From Dichomitus squalens LYAD-421 SS1 (taxonomy: Eukaryota > Basidiomycota > Agaricomycetes > Polyporales > Polyporaceae): 64,000 nt of DNA. The position numbers and the translations under genes are program-made. Position 1 is the stretch's first letter. Each line of letters opens with the position of its first letter. The DNA lies in the NCBI RefSeq assembly GCF_000275845.1, contig NW_006766883.1, positions 2,005,843 to 2,069,842 of the forward strand, given 5' to 3'. The notes below the pieces were generated by a model. The model was given only the letters and a program-made list of their open reading frames with translations. It ran no database searches and was not told the DNA's origin. Of the stretch, positions 10,541-22,845 are shown piece after piece.

Positions 10541-12077
10541 ATGAATTGCCCTGCGAACACCACGGTTGCGACACGGCACATATTCGTACTTGCAGCACAC
10601 TGCTCACAAGACTGGAAGATCGCGAAGTGCCCCCTTGCGTTAATGTTCGACCTCATTGAGGCGGGGGCTAGGCTGGTTTTGATTGGCATTGCCAGTGCGG
10701 TGCTTGCGATTGCTGGGTTTATTCTCGTACGCCCCCGTTCAGATCGCATCCAGAATATTGCAGCGTATTGACGAGATATTAGAGTGTCCTTGCTCATGTG
10801 AAGGAGGGCACAAGTGGCCGGAGTCCGCGAAAAATTAGCCCGGATGACGCATCCGCCACAGCGGAATCAACTCCCCCCTCCCGTGAGCGCGACTCTGGTG
10901 TACCTTCTCCTCGCACATCGCGCGCCCACCGCACCCCGTCGAAGCCATTCAGTAGTGGTATGCAGTATCGGGACCTATCTCGTGGCCGCCACGCGAGCAG
11001 ACGTGAACCATCTCCCACCACGCCCCAAAGCCCCTCTTCGGCCAGAGAGGCGCCGGGCTCCAAGAAGGAGTCGGAGCAGCGGGTCACATCTCGGAAGCCA
11101 CGATTGCGGAGGCCAATCTGCCAAACTGTGAGTATGGAGCCGCGAGCCGCGCCATAGTGTTGGTGTACTGACAACGTTCGTCGTCCTATAAGTCGCCTGA
11201 TGCTGCCCCTGTGGCAAGCCCTCTACGGACGTCTCCCGACACTACCAGAAACGTAGAGATCACCACAACGTTGCCACCTCTCAAGCAGACGCGCGCATTC
11301 AGCGACATATCTTCCAACCAGTCATCCGAGCTTTCGGCTGAGTCATCTGTCCCCGAGGAGCACTCGCCTCTTCCTGGTCGCCAAGTATTGCAGAAGCTCA
11401 AGGAACGCCACAGCTATTGTAAGTCTCAAATGTGTCGGCAGTGGTTTATATGCGGCGAACTCACTTTCGCGTAGTACGTGAGCGTTGTCTTGTCAGGGCC
11501 CAGTCCATGCCAGTGCCCAGAACCAGCACCACCTCGCGGCCTGCGCGACGCACCGACCCTTACCAGGCTCCCTACTTCTTTCCGACCCCCATGTCTCCCG
11601 AGGCTGGGACGTACCTCCAGGAAGTCGTCAAGGAACGCCATGGAGAGTATCCACAGCTTATCGAGAATGTCGTAGAGTCCTCCACTATTGATCCGAACGC
11701 TGCCCTCGCATCATCTTCCTCTTCTCCCACTCGTGAAGAGTCGGAGAAGCCGCCGAAACCTACCCCTCCTCCTTCGCCGCCTGCGCGGTCCACCGCCAGG
11801 CAGCCCGCCGCGGAGGCGGAGCACCGCCAGAGACGACAGAGGTGGTCCTGGCATATGCCACATCTCCCGTCGCATCACCAATCCAACGAGCGAGGGAGGT
11901 CCGTGGAAGGGGCTCGACAAGATAGGGAGATACTCTCCAAGTTAAAGTTCGGCCACCACAGAAGGTATACATCCTTGCTTTTCTTGCTCGGTAACCTAGT
12001 CTGACATCCCCTTGGGCAGACGTCACGGAACCGGCAGCGACGACGTCCGGACTGCGACTTCTCTCAAAGCGTCGTAG
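10541..12077 (+). CDS. hypothetical single-helix membrane protein
   Basis: Function not recognised. Exons 10541-10726, 10804-11127, 11193-11418, 11475-11964 and 12020-12077 join without a stop to 427 residues. The first exon encodes one strongly hydrophobic segment (about residues 43-62, LVLIGIASAVLAIAGF) preceded by a short segment with an NTT glycosylation site. The rest is Ser/Pro/Arg-rich and probably disordered, with a proline run near PTPPPSPP and a more ordered patch around GTYLQEVVKERHGEYPQ. The later exons look safer than the first, whose assignment rests on frame and splice sites. A start at the Met near 10957 would give a soluble, shorter product. Confidence 0.5.
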
Positions 12078-12602
12078 TTCTGTGAAAACCCTGATCATCC
12101 TTCATCAGAATCTTCGGTCAACCAGTGGTAGAAATTTCACGTCGGCTCATCGCATCGGCTCATCATCGGCAGAATCAATACGCATATTTATCCTTTGTTA
12201 TTAGCGCAGTTTGCCTTGCGCCTTGCTCTCGTTCAACCTCGTAATAGAGTACCCTCCACTCCTTTGTAGCTGAACTTGTCAACAACATCTCAGAGTAGCA
12301 TGCACCACTTGTCCATAATGTACTGTACCAAAATTATACGTATCGTAACACGAAGTAACACGACGAAATCTACCCACATACTTCTTACCTGTGTGTTGCA
12401 ACAAGCTGAAAAGTGGGAACCTCGTACTTAACTGCGGCAGAATCTAAGGGAGAAGATTAGATGGCGGACAAACTATATGCGCATAGATAAGATAAGATGC
12501 GAAGGGAACGACGATCGAGCGGTGCGCCTTGTCGTCTTGTCCTGTGTACGCGCTCCTCCACATCGAAGCGAGCCCTAAGCGACCCCGGCCGGCCGCTGCA
12601 CC
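12078..12602. other. intergenic, SIN3 upstream region
   Basis: About 525 bases, AT-richer than the flanking exons near 12180-12480, which fits a 3' untranslated region followed by the SIN3 promoter. No gene seen. Confidence 0.5.
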
Positions 12603-15600
12603 ATGGATCCAGGACAGTCCTCGACGCACACCCTCGACTCCTCTCACCCTGCTCGACACCGTCCTCAACAGCCTCTCGCCGACGACACCGCTCCCCCGCT
12701 CTCTCGTCGTTCATCTCCGAAGGTCACCGCCCCGGCCCCACGCACGAAGCACCAGCCGCAATTCCTCGATAGCCACGGCGGACGAGGGAGCCTTCCATCC
12801 TCGCCATCGCGGACCCGTACGCCCAAGAAGACCCCCAAGCCCACCACTCCCGCGACCGCCGCTATGAATGGCCCCGACAGCAACGCGGCCGCCCTCGCTG
12901 GGCCGTCTACGGAGGCGCGGCCTTTGAACGTGTCGGACGCGCTGGGGTACTTGGATGCCGTGAAGCTCCAGTTCCAGGACCAGCCGGATGTCTACAACCA
13001 CTTCCTGGACATCATGAAGGACTTCAAGAGCCAAGTGTGAGTGATCGAGCGCGTCTAATGTTCTCCTAGGGTCTCGGAGTGGCACGGTCTGTGTATGCGG
13101 GTCATGTATCTTTCGCTCCTCCTTCTCTTCCCACCCCGCGCGAACAGCTGTCCTCATGACTTCGTATCTGGCTTTCTAGGATCGACACCCCGGGCGTCAT
13201 TGAACGCGTCTCAATGCTCTTCCATGGCCACCCGATCCTCATCCAGGGATTCAATACCTTCCTGCCCCCTGGCTACCGTATAGAACTCAACACCGATCAC
13301 TCTGACACTATCACGGTAACAACCCCGATGGGACAAATGACACAAAGGACGACCATGTACGGTATACCCACCCTCAGCCGCGAGACCATCATTCAGCCAG
13401 GTCTGGTCCCGCCCTACTCTCAGCCACCTTTTGGCCTCCCCCCGCCTCCCGTGCTCCCGGTTGGCATTGGAAATGGCTCCCGTCCCGTTACTCCCATACC
13501 CATCCACGCGCCCCTCCACGCGCCACCCCACATCGCCCAAGAGATGCAGAGCATCCGCCCCCCTCACTCGCAGTCTCCCGCGCTGCAGGGGGGACGCGAC
13601 GATGCCGCGCTCCTGGGAAGCCTCAACACGCACCAGGCGGACCGACAGCAGAACGGCGAGTTCCACCACGCGATCAACTACCTCAGTAAGATCAAAAACC
13701 GATACCACGACGACCAGCAGACGTACAAGCAGTTCCTCGAGATCTTGCAGACGTACCAGAAGGAGCAGCGGCACGTGCAGGACGTAAGTGGATTTCCCAC
13801 ACCCTTCGTACGATCAAGGTATCAGAGAAATGACCGACATCGTTTGTGATAGCAATCACAAGTCTATGCGCAGGTTCAGATGTTGTTCAAGGACGCGCCT
13901 GACCTCATGGACGAATTCAAGGACTTCCTGCCTGAAGTTGTGCCTCCCACACACCCGGCGGGCCTTGTAGGCATCCTCCCTCAGCCAACAGGGGGACCAG
14001 GCGTGTCCGGCTCGTTCCCCCCGCCCGAGCCACCCGTGGCGGAGAAGGGCGCGAAGCCACCGCCGAAAAGGAGGAAACGGCCCGAGAAGGACACCGCCGC
14101 AGCGGCGAAGGCCCCCGGTGGTCGAGTAGGTGGTCTGGTCCCTGCCTTCAGCGGATGTTGACGAGTGCGTCTCAGGCCGCGAAACGTCCTAGGACGACGA
14201 ATGCGAGGGCGGAACCAGCCTCGCCGAAGTTTTCGCCGTACCAGGTTCCGCCATCTCCTCAGCTCGTCAACATGCATATCCAGCAAGCGTCGACGCCAAT
14301 GCATCAGCCGATGCACCCTCACTCCATCCATCCACCGAGCCCGGGTCCAATGGGCGCGACCCCCAGCAACACTCAAGATGAGCTACTCTTCTTCGATCGT
14401 GCCAAGAAGGCACTCGAGGGCGGTGGGACGTACGACGAGTTCCTCAAGTTGCTGAATCTCTTCTCTCGGGACATCATCGACACCAAGACCCTAGTCGACC
14501 GTGCGGAAGTGTTCCTTGGTGACGGGGACCTGTTGATGCAGTTCAAGGACCTACTCAGCTGGGAGGACAGGAAGGTCGAGGAGAACGTTCCGCCAGGCAG
14601 CATGCGGACCGCTCCCCCAGAATACTATGCGCTTCTCCCACCGGAAGATGGCCAGGGTCCTAGTTACCGCCGACTGCTGGACACTGTAAGTATAGAGTGG
14701 ATGCCACATGTCTAGCTATTTTGGATGTTAATTGTGGGGTTCACAGGAGATCCGCATGGCATGCTCAGGGCGCGACCGGCTCTGTTGGTCTGTCCTCAAC
14801 GACGTGTGGGTCTCGCATCCCACATGGGCGTCCGAGGAGGCTGGGTTCATGACGCACAAGAAGAATCAGTTCGAGGACACCCTGCACAAGAGCGAGGAAG
14901 AGCGCCACGAGTTCCAGGTGCAGATCGAGGGGCTCACGCGCACTATCGCGACCCTCGACCCCATCGAGGCCCGTATAGAGACCATGTCCGCCGAGGAACG
15001 GGCTGCGTTCCGGCTCAAGCCTGACCTGGGCGGGACCGCGCGTGCGATCTACGAGCGGACGATCAAGAAAATCTACGGCAACGACGCGGGCAACGAGGTC
15101 CTTCGCTCGCTCCAGGAGACCCCAGCGGTGGCGGTCCCTGTTGTCCTTGCCCGCCTCCGACGCAAGGACGACGAGTGGCGGCGGGCGCAGCGAGAATGGA
15201 ATCGGACCTGGCGCGAGGTGGACGCAAAGAACTTTTACAAGGCGCTCGACCATCAAGGGATCACGTTCAAGCAGAACGACAAGAAGTACATCACCGCAAA
15301 GTCGTTCGTTCTCGAAATTGAGAACGCGAAAGCCGCGCAGCTCCGAAAGCGCGATGGAGCCGGGAATAGCAAGGTCGGCGGCGGTGCGGGCAGTTCTCGC
15401 GGGTCGAGCGGCTCGCCGCCGTCTACTGTGGCCGGGTCGTCGACGCGTCCGCTGGGATATCAGCTGCAGTACCAGTTTGAGGACGTCGGTGTCCTGCACG
15501 ATGCGGTGAAGTTGGTCTTCTCGTACCTCGACCACTCGCCGCAGCAGTTTGGCCCGCAGGAGCGGCGGGCCATCGAGAAGTTCCTGCGATCGTTCATCCC

Positions 15601-17380
15601 TGTTCTATTCATGTTCCCTCCGCACGAGTTCAACAGCGCGTGCGGGCCGCTGGCGCCTGGCCACGACGAGGATCCCTCCGAAGCACAATCAACCTCCATC
15701 GATGACGAGCCGGCAAAGACGGCCTCGGGCGGCGCGAAGCAGCAGCCGGGGCAGGAGGGCGTCTCGGCGCAGGACCTTCGGACGCGTCTTCTAAAGACGG
15801 CTCGGGAGAACGCGCAGGACGGCGGTCAGGATGGCGCGTCATCGATGGTCACCGGGTCCACGTCCCCCATGGCTACTGATAGCCCGAATGAAGGCACGGC
15901 CTCGAACGTAAACCACCACACGGTCGGGGGCGAGGAGGCAGCGCACCATCCCGATGCCCGCACTAATGCCGAAGATATTTGGGTCAGAGAATTGAACGCG
16001 AGCGGGACCCAGGGGGCTGGCGAGACGCCGCTAACGCGGCGACCGTTCTTTGCTGGCACGACGTTCTATACTCTGCTGCGGCTATTACAGGTGTGTCTCG
16101 TAACGCCCCGCTTATAGATTGGTTGTTGTGTCGTGTCGGGCTGACGCTGCGGACGGGTTCCCCGCCTCACCCATCCAGTTACTGTACTCACGCCTCCTTT
16201 CCTGCAAGAAGATAGGCGCGAAGATGGCTGCGGAGAAACACGCTTCGCTGCTTTCGAATCCTGTAGCGGTCCACCTCGGATTGGACGATCCCAGTGGACC
16301 GTCGGTCGTGCTCAAACAGGCGATGGAGGCGTTCGGAAGCATTCAGGAAGGAGACGAGGTGCCAAACGTGCTATATTCGTACTTGCTTGACGCGTGCGAA
16401 AAGGTGTTCGAGAGCGAGCTAGACCAGGGCACGTTCGAAGAGCATATGCGGTGGTTTTTCCGCACGAAGGTGAGCATGTTCGAGTTATTTTCAGGCCGAG
16501 CCAATGACACGATACGGCGGGTTGCTGACAAGGCGTACCGGTTGATAGGCTTACAACGTCTTCACGCTGGATCGGGTCATTGGGGCGATCATTAAACAGG
16601 TAGGCACGGCGTTCTACATCTTAGAGCGTGAGATGGGCGTTTGACCGGGATGAATCGTACGCGTTTTATTCCTGCAAGGTTCAAACCGTGCTGGGCGACA
16701 ACAAGTGTCAGGAGCTTTGGTACCTTCTGCAGCATGCGCGAAGCGCGGACAAGGCCACGACGCATGATGTGATCAGATACCGGAGAGAAGCGGAACGCAG
16801 TGTTGGATCTGACGAGAAGCTGTATCGTTTCGACTGGGTGGGTTCTCGTACCGGCATGCAAGGTGCACAACATGACTGACGTGCGGGCGGTTAGGACGTG
16901 GCATCGAAATCGTTGAGAATTCAGCTGATGGGTCCAGAAGACCCGAGCGTGGACGAAGATGACTGTGCGCTTGGACGCTGGCGGGCGTACGTGGCATCGT
17001 ATGTAATGGTGCACCCGACGGAATGGGTGTCAGCTGGGAGCAGTTATGGGCCCGTCTATCTAAAGAGGTATGTTGCGGGTCAAATTTAGACGTGGGCGTG
17101 TTTGGGGTGTGGCCATGGAGGACGAGGGACGCTGACTACAGCTATTTATAGGAATGTCCAGCAAGATGTTGGGGAGGAAGGGAAGAACAGCGTCGTGCAG
17201 GAGCAGCGAGAGATGGGGGTGCAGATCCAGTCATCGTCATACAAGATCATGTTCGAGCGAGGGCGGGAGGACGTGCTATGGCGGCGGAGGGGGGACGAGG
17301 AGATGCGCGTCTTGGGGGAGCGGGCAGTCGCGCGAGAGGACGAGCGCCGGCGACGGGCAGGACGAGTGCTAGAGCGGTGA
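12603..17380 (+). CDS. SIN3: SIN3 transcriptional co-repressor
   Basis: Scaffold of the Rpd3/HDAC histone-deacetylase complexes. Ten exons (12603-13036, 13180-13783, 13853-14125, 14176-14685, 14747-16090, 16179-16469, 16549-16599, 16679-16837, 16895-17067, 17152-17380) join exactly in frame to 1355 residues. Three paired amphipathic helix domains are visible: PAH1 about 106-180 ([20 protein letters not shown]), PAH2 about 303-375 ([20 protein letters not shown]) and PAH3 about 505-565 ([20 protein letters not shown]). The HDAC-interaction region starts near 600 ([20 protein letters not shown]) and includes [13 protein letters not shown]. The conserved C-terminal Sin3 region follows ([20 protein letters not shown]). 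A Pro-rich linker separates PAH1 from PAH2, and [10 protein letters not shown] is a likely nuclear signal. Confidence 0.97.
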
Positions 17381-17640
17381 TTGGGCCACTATTTATAGAG
17401 AGGGGGATATTAATATTGTAATGTCATGGAAGTAAAGCTAATGATAGAAGGTATTTAACGGATAATGACCGCGGATGGGAGGGCGTTCCCGCCTGCTGCA
17501 CTGTGCCCTCGCCCCGGCTCGGTCTCTGCTTGCTCCTCCCCCCTCCGCCAAGCTCCTCCGCTCCCCTCCGTCTTGGCACCCGTCCTCGACGCCTCTTGCC
17601 GGCCTAATCCTCATCAATCTCTCCCTGGCGAGGCCATGCC

Positions 17641-19853
17641 ATGCAACATAACAAGCACCCCTTAGATCCGTCTCTCATCCCGCTCGCCAACCCCTCTGCG
17701 TCCCGCCCCGTCCCGCGTCTGCCCAAGCGGTCCCTCCGCCTCTCGTCGAAACACTCATCCGCCCCATATTCATTCCCTGACCCGTCTCCTGGCTTACTTG
17801 CTATCCTCGTCACCGTCGCCGGCTCTTCTTCTGTTGACGGTAGGCCGCACGACTCCGACGTACCTCCAGACTTTCTCTGCCCTCGCCTCCACACCTACTC
17901 CTCCGCTCAGCCCTCTGCGTCTCAAGACACCGCGCCCTTGTATCGGCAACCTTGCGACGTACCCGAAGCCACCACATCCTCCAGGAGCTCGTTCACCCCC
18001 GCTCCTGTCGACCTCTACGCGCGTCCACGCAGGAAACGCGTACGCAGGACCGCCAACATCGCTGACAAGTACGTGCAGTCTCCAGACGGGAGGTGGAGGA
18101 AGGCAGACTCTTGGCAGCTATACGGCTCTTCGTCCTGTGCAGTACGTCTCTAGCCCTGCCTCACCTCGTTCACTCGCGTGACACTATTTTCTAGGCTTCG
18201 CAGTGCATGGACGCTACACCAACAGAGGTTCCCGTCGAGGACGATCAGGTCTCGGCCTCTGCGGCAGCGACAGCTTCCGCGTCGACTTCTTCGAGTTCGT
18301 CGACCGACCCCACTCTCCCACATGGGTGGGGAGGAAACAAAACCGAGGACGACATGACGGGCATCATCCTCGGTCTCTCGCTTTCGCTCGCCTTCGCCTT
18401 AATCGCCTTCATGATTGGCGTTGTCCTGTGGAGGAGAAAGCGGCGGAAGCGGGAGAAAGACACCGAGAAGACCGCGCCTAGTATCGACACACGGGACACC
18501 GAAGTCAGCGAGCAGGCACAGCGCGTTCGCTCCAAGCAGCGGTTATGGCAGCGGGTTGCCGTCAAGTGGAAGGCCAACGTGAAGCACTCCGCGCGCCTGC
18601 GTAGGAAACGCGCGACGACCGCTGCAACGAGGCCTTCGGATACCGACCTTCTCAGCGACAGGCCGACTATCCAGGCTTCCACGTCAGCTGTGTCTCTCAC
18701 GCGGACTCGGACGGTGAGCGACGGTGACTCTGCTTACACCGCCCGGCCGCTATCTATCCACGGAGATGACCCAAGACTGCAGCGATCGCGCTCGCCTAGT
18801 GTTGCATCGTCTGACATCGGTACTGGCACTACTGACGCTGAGTTGTTTTCTCTCCCGACATCCCAGCCTCCTGCATACATCCCCAGCTCTCCCTTCCACC
18901 GGGCGCGCTCCACGCCGCATTTGACTCCCAGTGACGCCCCTTCGGGCTCACTTGATCCCGCTAAGGCTTGTTCATCGTCCGACGTTTCCTGCGACCCGTC
19001 GGTCCCCTACCCATACGGGCCGCCAGTCCATTCAGCACATGTCGCCACAGATGACAAGGCCGTTCTGGCCCAGATGGCGCGTATGGCTAGCGCGCCTCCC
19101 GCAGATGGACCATCAATGTCGGACGCAACGGGAGGATTATCGGAAGTGCAGCCCTCGGTACCTGTCCTTGAGGAGGATCCGTTCGAGACTCTGCCGTCGG
19201 AGATGCAGCCAGACGTTGACACGGATGACGAGCACGCGATTCGCCAAGGCTCGAACCTTCCCATAACACATGACGCGCTATCAATGGCCATTCTAACGGC
19301 GCCCTCTTCCTACCCTGGCTCGTACCTTCCCGTAGACGACGACGGCGACTCCGACGTTCCATCCTATGCGGAAGACGCTATTCGACATCCCACCTTGGTG
19401 CTGCCGCCACCCCCACGCAAGGTACCGCTCACCGGTCCGATGTTCTACGAGTATCCGCACGAGTTCGAAGAAGACGTCGCGTCTGTCGAACCCCCAGATG
19501 GGCCCTCGTCGCCTCCGTTCGAGGAGCCATCTGCATTGCCTTTCGCGCTCGCAGTAGCGCCCGACAGCGCGCACATGATCGTTCCAAGCTCTCCCCCGCT
19601 CGAGATCGAAGACGAACGACTGTTTGCGGCGCATCTTTTGCCCTCTGCGCCTCCTCTCGACGACGACGCCGAGCACGTTCCCGTCCACGACGCAGGCTCA
19701 CCGTCGGCACCTTGTGGACCATTGCCTTGCGCGTCCTCGTCTGCCCCTGGAGATCACCGAAACGTCAACCGCGACGACATTCCAGGCGCCGCCCCTCCAG
19801 AACGGGCTGCTATAAGTGGAGATGACGTGTTGCCTCCGCAGTATCTGCCATGA
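17641..19853 (+). CDS. hypothetical single-pass membrane protein, acidic tail
   Basis: Function not recognised. Two exons, 17641-18141 and 18195-19853, join in frame to 719 residues. The N-terminal part is Ser/Pro-rich and ends in a small conserved-looking block (YVQSPDGRWRKADSWQLYG) and a Cys-containing stretch. A Ser/Thr/Ala-rich stalk with an NKT glycosylation site precedes one transmembrane helix at about 221-246 (GIILGLSLSLAFALIAFMIG), followed at once by a very basic RRKRRKREK stop-transfer. The long C-terminal part is acidic and Pro/Ser-rich. This is the layout of a type I-like surface sensor or adhesion protein, which is inference. An upstream ATG at 17636 runs into a stop after nine codons, so 17641 is taken as the start. 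Confidence 0.72.
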
Positions 19854-22845
19854 CCGGGCGCGCTGAAGGCCGTGAATTCCCGGAATTTACGTTACGTTGG
19901 TCCATTGGCCCACGCTGCGGCGGAGGCCCTTCGCAGCTATCGATCCCGGACCGCCGCTGCATCGTCCTGACTGCGGACCTTGTTCTAGACCGTTGCCGCT
20001 CGCTCGCTCGACTGTAGGGAGACGAGCAAGGAAGCGACTGGTGATCGGTTTTCTGGCCACGCGGTAGGGAGACCTATTCATAAGTACTCGCTTGGCGCGC
20101 ATCCACGTGGTGCTGCTCGCTCATGGCCATCTCGCGGCTTGTACTGAAAGTTCCAAAGACCCTGGTCCGGGAAGAATCCGCTAGCTAGCCGGATGTTATT
20201 AGTTTCAAAGGAGATGTATTGCTGTATCGTTATCCCGTTTCTTGCGCTCTGCGTTGCTTTCCGCCGTCCGTTTTCGGGTAGTTCTTCTTGTCTTACATCA
20301 TTGTCATCGTCGCAGCAATCTCGGACTCAACCGCATCTCATTGACATACTATACGCAACTACCGAAACGATGACTGCGGCATTATTATTTGGCAGGGGTG
20401 GGACACAGAATGTATCGAAGCCCGCAGGTTCTGGCCTGGCCGACCCTCGCATTAGATCCCTTATCTGATGTCGGGCCCCGAGGCTCCTGTTCGCACGGGA
20501 CGGCGATGGCAATGCACCTGTCGAGAACCGAGAACGTTGAACGTTGAACTGCCGTTCTGGGGCGTGCCAGACCGTGCGGTACTGACCCATTATGACGGAG
20601 AGTTATCGGCGTACATGCGACGTGCGGGGCCCGACGGACACGACGGCTTTTAGACACCGCACCGGAGGAAACGTGTGTTAGGCTTTGTCGTTAAGTCCGG
20701 TCGGGGCGCACCGCTGTTGTGGACGTCTGCTTGTATGTACTTAGCATCACCCATCGTACGCATACAGTATGCTTAACGCCTGGCAGCTGCTCAGCCGTCC
20801 ACGCGCTGGTCGCGTCAATGTGACCTTGCAGGGATGTTATGAAAGATGATAGATGCGCTCAGTGCTTGCTACGCTCAAGTAAGTGCTAGAGAACGCGCAC
20901 CGGAGGGAGGCTCGGGTGGGAACGTACTGCAGGACACCCCGTTTCGGTGGTATCCGTCGTGTCAATCGTAGTCCTGTTGCGTTATAACGTCTCTGAGGCG
21001 CCTTCAGAACGTATTGGCAGTATGGCCCTATTGCAACCTGCTCGTACGCGGCCATCTCCTGCAGCCAAAGCCTCTCGCCGCGGTGGTCGCTACCAACCTA
21101 ACGACCCAGGCAGCGCCCCCAGCGCCCGGCCACTCGCGCCCAATCACCCATTGCATGAAAGATCGTCGTGGTGGGAGACTCGTAGCTGACTCGCGCCCGC
21201 ACACCGCCTCAGCGAGTCACGCGTCGCGCGAACCCCTGATGTATCTCATCGACTGTTGCACAAAAAGGTTCACGATTACGTCCATATGCACCAGAGTGAG
21301 CGAGGTCCCAATCCAACTGGTATTGCCGACTCCGCTGTCAACGGTGTTTACCTGACCCGTGACCGGGTTGCTTGAGCGCTTGAGCCTATTCACGCCATTT
21401 GACGCTCGAGGTTAACCTGAACGACTTGCAACCTCGAGCGCCCGTCGCCTCGCTCTCCCAAGTCATAAGCACGTACTGTATGCGCTGACTCCTGATAGTG
21501 TGCGCTGCGAAATCAGATGCACCACCTCCGGCCTGTACCAGTATTCCTCAGCTTCCATGGGCGCACCGGACAGCGCGTGAACCGCAAGGAGGTCCTCAGC
21601 CAAAGTCAGATGATCACTTTTCTCTACGCCCACCGGCTGCGGTGGGGGACCAGGCCTACCCTCATAACCTCATCGACGGTTCTGCCGCACGCCGCTGACT
21701 ACTGAAGTCGACGGCCCTCATAGATGGGCCGTCTGGACCATCGTTCTATGGCCTTGGCGTTCCAATTATGTATTCTCTTGCTGCACACGCTGCCTTCGCC
21801 GGCTCCCATGAAGAGGGTCCGGTATTCAGTAAGTGCATGCCCTCCTCAAGGCCGAAGACGCGGGAAGCGAGCGGGGTCTGTCAGAGGACAAGGGCATGAC
21901 AAATGGCCCGAGACCTAGCGTGACAGTCTGACTCGGTGAGCGCCAGGGATGAAGGTCTTACTCAGGAAGCGAATCACAGACGACAACTTAGTACTCTCAT
22001 GCTCTCTGATAGTCAGCTTCGCAGGTGCCGCGCCTAGGAGTGGACAACGGAAATTCGCAGCTCATGATTCATGTACGCTGAAGACCATAGTATTCGCGTG
22101 ACACGGACGTACCAATCCAAAACCCTAGCCAACGGTTTATGACGACGTACTGAACGCGGTATTCGTTGTTGCTCCTTGTGAGAGACAATTGTATCGTCAG
22201 GGATTAAGCGCTGAAGCTTGAAGTGGCGGTCGAACACGTACCGACACTCTGGATCATCCGCCTTTTCGAACCACTGTATCAGATCTGGGCAGGAGCGTCT
22301 CCCGGCTCCTGAGCTGCCTATCGTACACCGAACGCTCGTGCTTTTCACTCGGTTAATCCTACTGGCATTGCCGACAGTGACCATGTCTTGGAAGGTTCCT
22401 CTTGTATGACAGACTTCTATTGCAGGGCGTCCGCCGGGCTGAGGGGCCTGGGCGATCAGCTTGTGCGGCGATTAAGGTCGGATATAAGGGTACACATCCA
22501 TCAGAGTGGTGTCGCGCTTGAGCTTCCCAGGCATCTGGCCATGACTGATAGAAACGGTGAAGACATTGGGGGAGCTTTGAATGAAGAGACATCATCACGA
22601 TTACGAACTCTATGCAATACATTGCGTCACGGCGGGCGGAGGAGGTGACAATGATGGTAAGAATGTAACAGAACTGACAGAGCGTGGAAAGTAATGTAAG
22701 AAATGTACGCGACGCGATTATGGAGGAAATTGAGAGGATAAGAGGAGAACGAGTTCGTGTTCCCGATCGCTTCCAAATGATGGTGTCGTCAGCGTCTGCC
22801 CTTCCTACCAGACTGATCTGTAGTCTACACTCACTTATGAATTCT
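19854..22845. other. gene-poor interval, 3 kb
   Basis: No supported gene. A minus-strand patch at about 22130-22330 encodes a peptide with plausible composition (IQWFEKADDPECRYVFDRHF) beside splice-like sites, but I could not extend it into a gene model. It may be a decayed exon. Confidence 0.4.

Noticed and set aside
22130..22330. Protein-like peptide on the minus strand
   Set aside because: Could not be extended through splice sites into a gene; kept only as a note in the gene-poor interval.
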